Notes under the pieces: model-generated
Told to the model about the DNA's origin: nothing
Databases searched by the model: none
What the model saw: only the letters and a program-made list of their open reading frames with translations
Translations under genes and position numbers: made by a program
Source: JAVBNT01 sp031551355
GTDB lineage: Bacteria > Vulcanimicrobiota > CADAWZ01
DNA: 42,912 nt
Assembly (NCBI GenBank): GCA_031551355.1
Contig: JAVBNT010000015.1
Coordinates: 1 to 42,912, forward strand
Reading direction: 5' to 3'
In this document: piece after piece, positions 22,407 through 31,047 of the stretch
Layout: each line of letters opens with the position of its first letter
Position numbering within the stretch: the stretch's first letter is position 1

Positions 22407-23165
22407 TTATCCCATCTTTGTTCCGCATCCACCGCAGAATTTTGTTCCGGGAGGATTATCATCTCCGCAGGCCCGGCATTTTGCGGAAGCGTTCGCTTCG
22501 GTGAGATTCAGGCCGCAGTTATTGCAGAAACGTACTGTCTGTGCATTTTCCGCTCCACATTTTGGGCATTCTTTTAAACCGAGACTTGCTCCGCAGTTAT
22601 TGCAGAATTTGCCTATTCCCGCCGGTTTGGCACATGAAGGGCAGATTGTCGTTTTACTCTCTATTTTGCCCTGCCAGACGGTGGCAGATTGTCCGGCGTC
22701 GTCTATATTCCGCTTCATTGCATCTGCCCGTGTACGTGCAACATAAATTTCCTGGCGTGGCGCACATGATACACATAAACCTTCATCTTCATTTTGACAG
22801 TTGTCACAAACATAATGGTTGCAGGACGGACAACGGTGAAAATGCTGCTTTGCCTCGTTTTGTGCCCGCATAAACGCTTGTTCATGCTCCTTTTGCCATT
22901 CGGGGCTTTTGCCTTCAAAACGCTCTGAGAGTATGTCTGTTCCCCGCTGTGCAATGTTGCCGATTGTGCCGGCCCTGCCGCCGACAAAGTTTCCCAGAAT
23001 GCTTGCTCCCTGCGCAAGCCAGCGAAGTCCCTTGCCTTTTTTATAGGTCTCGCTCTCTATAAAGCTTGATTTATATCCATCCTGACAGATATCGCAGTAA
23101 AAAGTGAATTGGAAACCGGCCTCGGTAGAATTGTTCTCATGGTTTCTGGTGAATTCCTGAAGCAT
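22407..23165 (-). CDS. multi-zinc-ribbon protein
   Basis: A 252-residue protein with ten CxxC knuckles. The first are CDIC (24-27), then CPSC, CDNC and CVSC in the middle; the C-terminal 90 residues form a row of zinc ribbons (CPSC..CNNC, CPKC..CNNC, CRAC..CGGC). A glycine-rich, small-residue stretch (about 50-70, LAQGASILGNFVGGRAGTIGN) may be a hydrophobic helix or a membrane-touching hairpin. It is probably a zinc-dependent scaffold; no catalytic motif is seen. It follows the smaller zinc-ribbon gene by 13 bases (operon). The MITE lies 37 bases past its stop. Such proteins recur in clostridial genomes as hypothetical; the role is unknown. Confidence 0.8.
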   Translation of the reverse strand: MLQEFTRNHENNSTEAGFQFTFYCDICQDGYKSSFIESETYKKGKGLRWLAQGASILGNFVGGRAGTIGNIAQRGTDILSERFEGKSPEWQKEHEQAFMRAQNEAKQHFHRCPSCNHYVCDNCQNEDEGLCVSCAPRQEIYVARTRADAMKRNIDDAGQSATVWQGKIESKTTICPSCAKPAGIGKFCNNCGASLGLKECPKCGAENAQTVRFCNNCGLNLTEANASAKCRACGDDNPPGTKFCGGCGTKMG

Positions 23166-23178
23166 TGATTTTTTTCTC

Positions 23179-23511
23179 CTATTTTTTACTTAGTTTGCTG
23201 CCACAGGCAGTGCATTTAATGTTTTCGAAAAACTGTAATTCACCACAGCGGGAATTATTGCAGCGGATTGTTAAATCTGCACCGCAGGAACCGCACTTTT
23301 CATCTGTAAACGTTTGCTGATGGCAGGACGGGCAGAATACATAGAGAGTGCGGCCGCAACCGCCGCATACCGTATGATTTTTGTCTATGGTAAGCAGACA
23401 GGAGGGACATTGGTATCCGAAAGGGCTGTGGCTTTGGCAGTTGGTGCAAATTCTGCAGCTGCGCTCAATTAATTCTCTGCAGTGAATACAGGGTTGTTTG
23501 TAGGTAGCCAT
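23179..23511 (-). CDS. small multi-zinc-ribbon protein
   Basis: A 110-residue protein made almost wholly of zinc knuckles: CIHC, CRICTNC, CPSC, CGGC, CPSC, CGSC, CNNSRC and CTAC. They pair into about four treble-clef or double-zinc-ribbon units. No signal peptide. The start is ATG 23511, 8 bases after AGGAGGTGG; the GTG at 23523 overlaps that ribosome site. It is the first gene of the operon zinc-ribbon, multi-zinc-ribbon, PH-like. Likely a structural or protein-binding factor; not recognised beyond the zinc-ribbon pattern. Confidence 0.8.
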   Translation of the reverse strand: MATYKQPCIHCRELIERSCRICTNCQSHSPFGYQCPSCLLTIDKNHTVCGGCGRTLYVFCPSCHQQTFTDEKCGSCGADLTIRCNNSRCGELQFFENIKCTACGSKLSKK

Positions 23512-23712
23512 ATCAATTGCCACCTCCTGGCGTTAACGGTTTTCTTAATAACTCATTTGCCATTTTATTTCCCCTTTTACTTTCTTATTTGCTTTTTGTT
23601 TCGTTGTTTCAGGGCTTGCCTCCTGTCTCTAATGCAAATATATGATTTTATTTTGTTTGAGGTGTTTGTCTATTAGTTCTTTTGTATATTTTACGGAAAT
23701 TATAGAACCGTC

Positions 23713-23750
23713 AAAAAAATCTGCTGCCCATTACGGGATGCGGATTTTTT
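23713..23750 (-). terminator. terminator of the trpB unit
   Basis: On the minus strand AAAAAATCCGCATCCC pairs with GGGCAGCAGATTTTTTT, with a short loop, followed by T. It lies about 47 bases past the trpB stop, and the A/T-run symmetry makes it usable both ways. Confidence 0.75.
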
Positions 23751-23796
23751 AAGTTTTTAATTACAGGTAAATATCTTTAATGTTAAGTTTTTCACT

Positions 23797-25005
23797 TTAT
23801 TTTAACCTGTCACCATAGTTTTCCAGTATATAGTCTACATCCTTGTCTCCGCGCCCGCTAAGGTTTACGAGTATTGAGCCGAGCTTCATTTGTTTGGCCA
23901 GTTTCATGGCAAAAGCGACAGCGTGTGCACTTTCCAGTGCAGGAATGATTCCTTCACATTTTGACAGTGTAAAGAATGCGTCTACAGCTTCATCGTCCGT
24001 TGCCGAGACATAATTGACTCTGCCGATATCCTTAAGCAGCGCATGTTCCGGACCTGTTGCCGGATAGTCGAGTCCGCTGGCAATGGAGTATACCGGCAGC
24101 GGCTCGCCTTTTTCATCCTGCAGCAAATAACTTTCAAAACCATGCAGGCAGCCTTTTTTACCGAATGTCATTGAAGCAGCGTGTTCTCCCGGATTTACTC
24201 CCTTGCCCATCGGTTCAACTCCGTAAAGTTCTACAGGATCGGCTACAAAAGGTGTAAACATTCCAATGGCATTGCTGCCTCCGCCGACACAGGCACATAC
24301 TGCGTCCGGCAGTAGTCCCGTCATTTCCTGGAATTGTTCTCTCGATTCGATTCCTATTATTGTCTGAAAATCCCGAACCATCAGAGGAAACGGGTGCGGC
24401 CCTACAGCCGAGCCTATACAGTAAATGGAGTCTTTATAATTTTTAAGATACGATTCAAATGCCGAATCAACGGCTTCTTTAAGTGTTTTTAGTCCATGGG
24501 TTACCGTTATTATTCTGGCTCCCAATATTTTCATGCGCCCGACATTGGCCGCCTGTTTGCGTATATCTACTTCACCCATGTGTATTTCACATTCAAGGCC
24601 AAAAAAAGCGGCCGCTGTTGCCAGTGCAACCCCATGCTGCCCTGCTCCGGTTTCGGCAATCAGTCTTTTTTTACCCATAAATTTTGCCAGCAGTGCTTCA
24701 CCCATACAATGGTTTATTTTGTGGGCGCCGGTGTGGTTCAGATCTTCACGTTTTAGATATATCTGACACATTCCAAGACGTCTTGACAGTCTCTCGCAGT
24801 GATAAACAGGAGTTGGCCGTCCTTGAAACTCTTTTCTGATCCGCCTGAGTTCATTTATAAATTGAGCGGAATGGCATATTGTCCGGTATGCCACCGATAT
24901 TTCTTCAAAAGCCGACTTTAATTCTTCCGGTAATACTGCTCCGCCGTAATTTCCAAAATAGCCGTTCAGGTCGGGGTATTGCTTTATATAGCTGTTATAG
25001 TTCAT
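23797..25005 (-). CDS. trpB: tryptophan synthase beta chain, stand-alone TrpB1 type
   Basis: A 402-residue TrpB of the main (TrpB1) class. PLP lysine K96 in HTGAHKIN (91-98); GAGQHG (120-125); phosphate-binding GGGSNAIG (241-248); C-terminal SGRGDKD. The enzyme joins indole and serine into tryptophan. No trpA, trpC or other trp gene is in the window, and the gene begins 16 bases after a Clp-type ATPase on the same strand, an unusual neighbour. It may act alone to salvage indole, or be one of two trpB copies; inference. GGGAAG precedes the ATG. Confidence 0.94.
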   Translation of the reverse strand: MNYNSYIKQYPDLNGYFGNYGGAVLPEELKSAFEEISVAYRTICHSAQFINELRRIRKEFQGRPTPVYHCERLSRRLGMCQIYLKREDLNHTGAHKINHCMGEALLAKFMGKKRLIAETGAGQHGVALATAAAFFGLECEIHMGEVDIRKQAANVGRMKILGARIITVTHGLKTLKEAVDSAFESYLKNYKDSIYCIGSAVGPHPFPLMVRDFQTIIGIESREQFQEMTGLLPDAVCACVGGGSNAIGMFTPFVADPVELYGVEPMGKGVNPGEHAASMTFGKKGCLHGFESYLLQDEKGEPLPVYSIASGLDYPATGPEHALLKDIGRVNYVSATDDEAVDAFFTLSKCEGIIPALESAHAVAFAMKLAKQMKLGSILVNLSGRGDKDVDYILENYGDRLK

Positions 25006-25021
25006 TTTTAATCTTCCCGGG

Positions 25022-27397
25022 TTATATTTGCGTAATGCCTATTTCCGTAATGCTGTTTTTTGCTGCAGGTAATTGTTTTTCTATTTTGATATTTATCGCA
25101 TCGTTTTCAATAAAGGCTCTTATGACTGCTCCATCCTGAACCTCTTCGTCTACGAGTTTTCTTGAGATTGGTATGATCAGGGCATTTTCTATTATTCTTC
25201 TCATATTTCTGACGCCGAACTGCGGGTCATAACTTTTATCACAGAGATGATTTATAACCTGTTGGTCTATCTCAAGTCTGTTTTTATTTTTTTGTATTTT
25301 TGCAGCCCATTCATCTATAACCATGCTGCAAATATTTCTTATATTCTCTACCGATAGGGTATTAAACAGTATTAGTTCGTCTATTCTGTTTATGAACTCC
25401 ATCGAAAATCTCTGTCTAAGTATTGTCACAAGAGCGTCTTTTATCTCATTTACAGATAATCTGGACTCCGCATTATAATTGTTGGCGGCAATTGAAGCTC
25501 CCAGATTGGAAGTCATTATTATTAGTGTATTTCTAAAATCAACGAGCTCTCCTTTGCCGTCTGTAAGCCTGCCGGCATCGAAAACCTGGAGAAAGATGTT
25601 GAATATCCTTTCGTGTGACTTTTCAAATTCATCAAGCAAAATGAGCGAATGCGGATTTTTTCTTACCGCTCCCGTAAGCTGGCCTTCTTCATTGTAACCG
25701 ACGTATCCGGGAGGAGCTCCTATCAGCCGGGCTATTTCATGTGATTGACTGTATTCCGACATGTCAAACCGGTGGAAATTTTCTTCTCCGCCAAAAACTT
25801 CTTTGGCAAGAACACGGGCCAGTTCCGTTTTGCCGACTCCGGTGGGTCCGGCAAAGAAAAATACGCCTAAGGGCCTGTTTTCATTATTCAGTCCGGCCAT
25901 GAAAAGTCTTATGCGGTCACATACTTTTTCTATTGCTTCGTCCTGACCTATTATTTGGGATTTTAATGCGGCTTCGATGGACTTTAACGAAACTCCCTTT
26001 TTGGCGATTTTTTCGATCGGCAGTCCGGAGCGTTTTGAAACTGCTTTCTCCAGATCTGCCAGTGAAAGACTGCTCTTTTTTTCCATAAGGGCTATCGCAC
26101 ATGATTCGTCTATAAGATCTATTGCTTTGGCAGGGAAGTAGCCTTCTTTTATGAATTCATAAGCCAGTTCTGCCGCTGAGTCCAGAATATCGTTTTCTAT
26201 TGATATTCTGTGATGTGCGGCCAGGCGCTTACTCTCTTTTTTGAGCACTTCCCTGGTGTCTTGCTGATTTAATTCCTTGAGAATTATTTTTTCGCAATTT
26301 CCTGAAAGTACCGGGTCTTTGGCATATATTTTTTCGAAATCCGCAGGTGTTGTTATGAATATTGCCCTGATAATTTGTTCGTCAACGAGTTTCTTTATTT
26401 CGTTTACCATCGACAGCATATTCCAGGTTACACGCTCTTCGTCGTAAATTTCCATTACTGAATCAAAAACGAGTATATGCCCCGGGAAAGCTGATGTTTT
26501 CAGAAAGTTTTTAAAGCGGTTATCAGCATCTTTTTTTGTATCTCCCAGTATCTGCATGATTTTATTTCTGGAGATTTCAAGAACTCTCGTATGTTTTATT
26601 GATGCCGGCCCGTCTGTTTTTAAATAGATTGCAATACCCTCGGCTAGGCTTGTTCTGCCTGTTCCTCTTTCACCGATAATCACCGGGCAGTTAGCTTTCG
26701 TTTTTACCAGAGTCTGACTTATTTCACGCAATTCATTATCTCTGCCGTAAGGAAGAGCCGTTTTTTTTGCGGCTCCGAGTGCGCTTAGATCACGATCAAA
26801 AAACTGTGTGCCGGAAATGCCGGACTGTTTTTCAGTTGCTACCGGTGATGATATTTGCGGCTGCGCAAACGGAAAGCCCTGCTGCATAAATTGCACGGCA
26901 ATAGGAACAGGGTTGGAGATTGTGTGTACCCTGGCCGGTTTCACGTCGCTGTCGTATGTTTTTTGAAAATCCTGACCCTCATTTTTTATTTGATGTTCAA
27001 TCTCTTCAAAAGCACATGTCTGCTCGGACAATGTTCTCATTGCACAGCCGGGTCCGGCGTTTACAAGCGCATGCCAGATGTCTTTTTCGGATATGGAAAT
27101 ACTGTTTGAGGACTGTGCATTTTTTTCGGCGTTTTCAAGGATGGATATTATTCTTGGAGTTTTTGCCGCCGATTCCAATGAAAGCCCCTTGTAATCATCC
27201 ATAAAAGTCTCAAGTTTTGACATAATGGCTTCCGTATCTATTGCCATTTCGCGCAGAACATCATAGATACTGCCTTTCTCATGCAAAATAGCCCATAGAA
27301 AATGTTCTGTGCCGACAAAGCCGTTTTCATGTTCTTTTGACTTTTTTTCAGCTGTAAGAAGGCATTTCTTTACAAAATCACTGGGATTTATTGTCAT
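25022..27397 (-). CDS. Clp/HSP100 AAA+ ATPase with a degenerate first ATPase domain
   Basis: 791 residues, ClpA/ClpC-like. N-terminal Clp-N repeats (1-145) and a linker. The first AAA+ domain is altered: Walker A is GERGTGRT (242-249), with Arg248 where Lys is usual; Walker B is HILVFDS (307-313), with Ser where the catalytic Glu belongs. The second domain is intact: GPTGVGKT (517-524), LILLDE (585-590) and the GAPPGYVGY pore loop (560-568). I see no IGL/IGF ClpP-docking tripeptide after MTSNLG and no ClpB-type middle coiled coil. It probably unfolds or disassembles proteins with one working ring, not feeding ClpP; inference. It is followed by trpB after 16 bases. Confidence 0.88.
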   Translation of the reverse strand: MTINPSDFVKKCLLTAEKKSKEHENGFVGTEHFLWAILHEKGSIYDVLREMAIDTEAIMSKLETFMDDYKGLSLESAAKTPRIISILENAEKNAQSSNSISISEKDIWHALVNAGPGCAMRTLSEQTCAFEEIEHQIKNEGQDFQKTYDSDVKPARVHTISNPVPIAVQFMQQGFPFAQPQISSPVATEKQSGISGTQFFDRDLSALGAAKKTALPYGRDNELREISQTLVKTKANCPVIIGERGTGRTSLAEGIAIYLKTDGPASIKHTRVLEISRNKIMQILGDTKKDADNRFKNFLKTSAFPGHILVFDSVMEIYDEERVTWNMLSMVNEIKKLVDEQIIRAIFITTPADFEKIYAKDPVLSGNCEKIILKELNQQDTREVLKKESKRLAAHHRISIENDILDSAAELAYEFIKEGYFPAKAIDLIDESCAIALMEKKSSLSLADLEKAVSKRSGLPIEKIAKKGVSLKSIEAALKSQIIGQDEAIEKVCDRIRLFMAGLNNENRPLGVFFFAGPTGVGKTELARVLAKEVFGGEENFHRFDMSEYSQSHEIARLIGAPPGYVGYNEEGQLTGAVRKNPHSLILLDEFEKSHERIFNIFLQVFDAGRLTDGKGELVDFRNTLIIMTSNLGASIAANNYNAESRLSVNEIKDALVTILRQRFSMEFINRIDELILFNTLSVENIRNICSMVIDEWAAKIQKNKNRLEIDQQVINHLCDKSYDPQFGVRNMRRIIENALIIPISRKLVDEEVQDGAVIRAFIENDAINIKIEKQLPAAKNSITEIGITQI

Positions 27398-27559
27398 ATT
27401 GGGCGGCTCCGGTTGTCTATTTGTCTGGGGCCTGTTGGTTTTATATAAACAGACCTTAATTAATTTCCTTTGTCGTGGCGTTTATTCCTATCTGTCGGCA
27501 GTTCGGTATAAAATATTCTGAACCTGTATCATTACAAATTGAAGGCGGTTATATATTGC

Positions 27560-27616
27560 AAAAACCGGACGTCTATGTTGAAAATTGATGTTTCGCATAG
27601 GCAAATCCGGTTTTTT
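27560..27616 (-). terminator. rho-independent terminator
   Basis: AAAAACCGGA (27560-27569) pairs with TCCGGTTTTT (27606-27615); an inner CTATG/CATAG pair extends the structure. On the minus strand it closes the protease operon 22 bases after its last stop. Confidence 0.8.
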
Positions 27617-27637
27617 AGATTTGAAAAATCAGCTTGT

Positions 27638-29353
27638 TTATTTTGCAGAGATGACTGTTTTTACTACAACTCTGTCTTTTTCTATTGAAGTTGCGGTCCA
27701 GACATCTTCCATTGCACCTATTTTTTCGGCACAAGCCCGAAAATCTTCGCCCCAAACAAGTATAAATCCCTTCATCATGGACGTATAAGCGTCTATTTTG
27801 TCATGTGTTACCATGACGGTATTTTCATTAATAAATTTTTTGATATTTTTGATGTTTTTGTTTTTTGCCAGGGTTTTATTATTTGTCTGTAAATATTTTT
27901 TTATTTTATTGGGAGCATACGGAGTTTTCTCAAAAAGCAATTTGTTTTCGTATGCGCATATTACGACGGTGCCGTCCTGGCTCTGGTACATATCATGTCC
28001 GTCAATAAACCTTTTTCTGAAGTCCTGGGGAATTATTTCCGCAATTTTTTGCGGATTTTTTAGCTCCACTGCAACCATAACCGGATATTTAAACATATAT
28101 TTAGATTTTTTTTGCCCGGCGGTCTTTTTCACTTCTTCGGGAGTCCGGCCGTCATCAGAGGTTTCTTCTTCAGAGCCTCTGAGATCAGCTTCGTATTCAT
28201 CATTCTGATAATAGCTGTATGCTCTGCCGGAAAAGATGCTGTAAACCGTATCGAGGTTTACTTCGGTTATTTCATAGAATGTAGTTACCGTGTCATGGCA
28301 GACCGGCCTTACGTTTTTACCCCAGTCTATACCGAACAGCTCTGTGTAGGCGGTGTCGAGGAGTGTGGAAAATACCCTGCCGGAGATGCTGTCATCTGAA
28401 GAGGTGTATGAGCACAAGTTGGTCGTTATGTCAGGTGAAGTCTCCAATTCTCTGACCAATTGTTTTGCGTTCTGTTTAAAGGCCTTCATTGTTTCTTCTT
28501 TGGTTCTGATTTCCGATGATACGGTTATTCCGTTTTTGTCTCTGGCTGCCGTTATATAAAATGATTCCATAGACTCCATGGCTTTTATGATCGATTTGTC
28601 GGTATCGGTCATTGTCAGCATTTCGCTGGCGGTGTCGAAAATCTCGTCTGTGTCATATTCTTTGATATTTTTTATTTTTTCAACATCGGCAAACAACTCG
28701 AGAATATTGGCGCCGCTATTATCCGCTACTCTTGTATAAGCCCTGTTTTTAGCCAGCGACTCCGCTTTTCCGGATATTGTTTTTATCGTTTCGTCCAATG
28801 CTGCCGTATTGTTGCTGAGGATGAGGTTGGTTTTCCCCAGTCCGGCATACATTTCGCTGCTATACGTTTCGGATTGAAATATTACATACCCGTCCCTGTT
28901 TTGTTCTTTGATGATGCCTAAAAGCGCGGATAGTCTCATCGCTTTGACGTTGTCGGAGATTGGCATTATTATTACAAAAGGCATTTTTTCGTTATTTTCC
29001 GGTTTTTCTTCTTCCATATTCAGATCTGCATTGCGAGCGGTATCGGTGTTGTTTTGTCCGGGTGTTATGTCCAAAAGCCCGAAGCTTACCGACGGAGGAG
29101 CAAGTGACGCTATCATTGTCATGGTAAGAAAGTCCATACCGATATAATTGATGATTTCTTTAAATACAAAATAGTTTTGTAATTTTAACGGCAGGGATGG
29201 ATCGGTTATGAAGTCTTTTTCACAGGCAACGTTAGCAAAAAAGAAAGTTTTTGCAGGAAAGAGTTCTGCCGGCCTTTTTTGAGCTTCAGCGAATACGGGC
29301 GTAATTTGCGTTATAAGTAATATAAATACGAACGCGGTAATCTGTTTTAACAT
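27638..29353 (-). CDS. secreted DUF3352-like protein
   Basis: A 571-residue exported protein: signal peptide MLKQITAFVFILLITQITPVF (cleavage near AEA), no other membrane helix. It is all beta-plus-helix with short charged linkers (residues about 400-425, rich in E and D; then KKTAGQKKSKYMFKYP). Segments such as YVIFQSETYSSEMYAGLGKTNLILSNN and DGTVVICAYENKLLFEKTPYAPNKIKKYL recall DUF3352, a secreted domain of unknown role, but the assignment is tentative. It is the last gene of the operon S8 protease, small protein, S41 protease, this protein, with a 13-base gap. Could be a substrate, inhibitor or partner of the proteases; inference. Confidence 0.75.
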   Translation of the reverse strand: MLKQITAFVFILLITQITPVFAEAQKRPAELFPAKTFFFANVACEKDFITDPSLPLKLQNYFVFKEIINYIGMDFLTMTMIASLAPPSVSFGLLDITPGQNNTDTARNADLNMEEEKPENNEKMPFVIIMPISDNVKAMRLSALLGIIKEQNRDGYVIFQSETYSSEMYAGLGKTNLILSNNTAALDETIKTISGKAESLAKNRAYTRVADNSGANILELFADVEKIKNIKEYDTDEIFDTASEMLTMTDTDKSIIKAMESMESFYITAARDKNGITVSSEIRTKEETMKAFKQNAKQLVRELETSPDITTNLCSYTSSDDSISGRVFSTLLDTAYTELFGIDWGKNVRPVCHDTVTTFYEITEVNLDTVYSIFSGRAYSYYQNDEYEADLRGSEEETSDDGRTPEEVKKTAGQKKSKYMFKYPVMVAVELKNPQKIAEIIPQDFRKRFIDGHDMYQSQDGTVVICAYENKLLFEKTPYAPNKIKKYLQTNNKTLAKNKNIKNIKKFINENTVMVTHDKIDAYTSMMKGFILVWGEDFRACAEKIGAMEDVWTATSIEKDRVVVKTVISAK

Positions 29354-29366
29354 TTTTTCTCCATAT

Positions 29367-30788
29367 TTATTTTATTGCGATATTTTTCTTCAGTATATCG
29401 ACGGCCTTTTGCATTTGTTCATCCTTGTCCGTCCCCATATTTTTGGGATCAAGCTCTACCGGATAATCAGGTTCAAGACCTTTTTTATCTATGTCACTGC
29501 CGTCAGGTGTCGTATAATGGGCGACGGTTATCTTCATTGCCGAACCGTCTTTCATTGGAACGACCTGCTGTACCGAGCCTTTGCCGAATGTCTTTGCTCC
29601 GACAAGCACAGCCCTTTTATGATCTTTTAACGCCCCTGCCGTTATTTCCGAGGCACTGGCCGAGTATTTGTTTACAAGTATAACCAATGGCAGCGTGTTC
29701 GGGGAACTGTTTCTTGATAGCTTGGGAGCTTCTTTTCCCTGTTTATTTTTGACCGACACGATTTTTTCGTCTTTGGGAAGAAATATGTTTGATATGTTGA
29801 TCGCGGCGTTAACGTATCCTCCGCCATTGTTTCTCAGGTCGATAATAAGTCCTTTAATTCCGCTTTCCTGAAGACTGTTCAGCGCCGTCTCAAATTCTTT
29901 GCCTGTTCTCTCGCCGAAAGTTCTTAGCTTTATGTAACCAATGTCCGAATCAAGCGTTTTTGAAGCGATGGATTTCATTGTGATGGTATCCCTTTGCAAC
30001 GTGTACTTGCGTGTTCCGGTGATGCCTTTTCTTTTTATGGTTAGTATTACTGTTGAGTCTTTCGGGCCGCGTAATTTTGAACTGCAGAGTTCTATGTCCA
30101 TGCCCTTTGTGTGGCTGCCGTCTATTTCGGCAATTACATCGCCCGATTTCAGTCCGGCTTTCCAGGCCGGCGTGTCTTCTATCGGCTCAATGATCGTAAG
30201 GGCATTGTCATGATCCTTATCAAGCTCTATAACGATACCGATACCGGCAAATGACGATGACTGCAGGCTTTCCTGCATTTGTTTGAATTCCTTGGGAGTC
30301 AGATATGTCGTGTAGGGATCGCCTGTGCCTTTTAAAAGACCGGAAATAGAGGCGTAGACAAGAAGGTTTCCGGGGATGATACCGTCGCCTGTTTTTAATG
30401 TTTCTTCATAAATCTGATTTATGGATGTGAATGTCCGGTTTTCAATCGGGTTTGTTTTTCCGGCAGCTTTATAAAGCCGGGCAATTTCGGATTTTACCGA
30501 TGTTATCAGGCCTTCTTCGGTTACATTGCCGTAAAACTGATTTTTCAATACGTTTACAAGCTGGCCGAACAGATAAGGTTCCGGTTCGATGCTGAGTTCA
30601 TTTGCATCCGTGAGATATTTTTTATAATCCGGGTACTTGTCTTCTTTTTTGTCATCCGATGGCTTGCCGTCCTTATTTTCCGTTTGCGACGTATATTGAC
30701 CGGAGGCGTATGCCGCCTGCTGGGGGAGTAATTGGGAAAATGTGAATATAAAAGCAAATAATACCGCTAAAAAACAATTTTTTCTCAT
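29367..30788 (-). CDS. S41 C-terminal processing protease (CtpA/Prc-like)
   Basis: 473 residues with a signal peptide (1-29, ending in AYASG). A PDZ domain (about 175-262, with SSSFAGIGIVIELD and TPAWKAGLKSGDVIAEIDG) is followed by the S41 catalytic domain. The Ser-Lys dyad is S378 (in YSASASEI) and K403 (in TFGKGSVQQ), with Q407; the spacings match E. coli Prc. It cleaves C termini of secreted proteins in the envelope. It is the third gene of an operon with an S8 subtilase, and 13 bases from the DUF3352-like gene. Confidence 0.95.
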   Translation of the reverse strand: MRKNCFLAVLFAFIFTFSQLLPQQAAYASGQYTSQTENKDGKPSDDKKEDKYPDYKKYLTDANELSIEPEPYLFGQLVNVLKNQFYGNVTEEGLITSVKSEIARLYKAAGKTNPIENRTFTSINQIYEETLKTGDGIIPGNLLVYASISGLLKGTGDPYTTYLTPKEFKQMQESLQSSSFAGIGIVIELDKDHDNALTIIEPIEDTPAWKAGLKSGDVIAEIDGSHTKGMDIELCSSKLRGPKDSTVILTIKRKGITGTRKYTLQRDTITMKSIASKTLDSDIGYIKLRTFGERTGKEFETALNSLQESGIKGLIIDLRNNGGGYVNAAINISNIFLPKDEKIVSVKNKQGKEAPKLSRNSSPNTLPLVILVNKYSASASEITAGALKDHKRAVLVGAKTFGKGSVQQVVPMKDGSAMKITVAHYTTPDGSDIDKKGLEPDYPVELDPKNMGTDKDEQMQKAVDILKKNIAIK

Positions 30789-30808
30789 AATCTATGTGGT
30801 CTCCTTTT

Positions 30809-31027
30809 TTACATTTTTGTATATTTTCTTACTTTTAGGACAGGGCCCATCATTGCAAAAGTCATTATTTCTTCGTCGACTTCTCCGTCGATAGATACTT
30901 TCTGTCCTTCTTTGTAAATTGATTCGTCACTGCTGTCCAGCTGATATGTTTGGCCGGAATCTTCATTTAACAGCCATACTCCGCCTTCCAATTCGCTTTT
31001 TGTTATTGTTCCTTTAAACTTTTTCAT
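30809..31027 (-). CDS. small protein of unknown function, single beta-barrel-like domain
   Basis: A 72-residue protein, no signal peptide. Its pattern of short strands (FKGTITKSELEGGVWLLN, then YQLDSSDESI, then KVSIDGEVDE, then VLKVRKYTK) fits a small OB- or SH3-like barrel, like the DUF5818 type; not confirmed. It lies 20 bases after the subtilase gene and 20 before the S41 gene, so it is in the operon. A regulator or cofactor-binding role is possible. AGGGAGAAAC precedes the ATG. Confidence 0.65.
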   Translation of the reverse strand: MKKFKGTITKSELEGGVWLLNEDSGQTYQLDSSDESIYKEGQKVSIDGEVDEEIMTFAMMGPVLKVRKYTKM

Positions 31028-31047
31028 GGATAGTTTCTCCCTTAATT

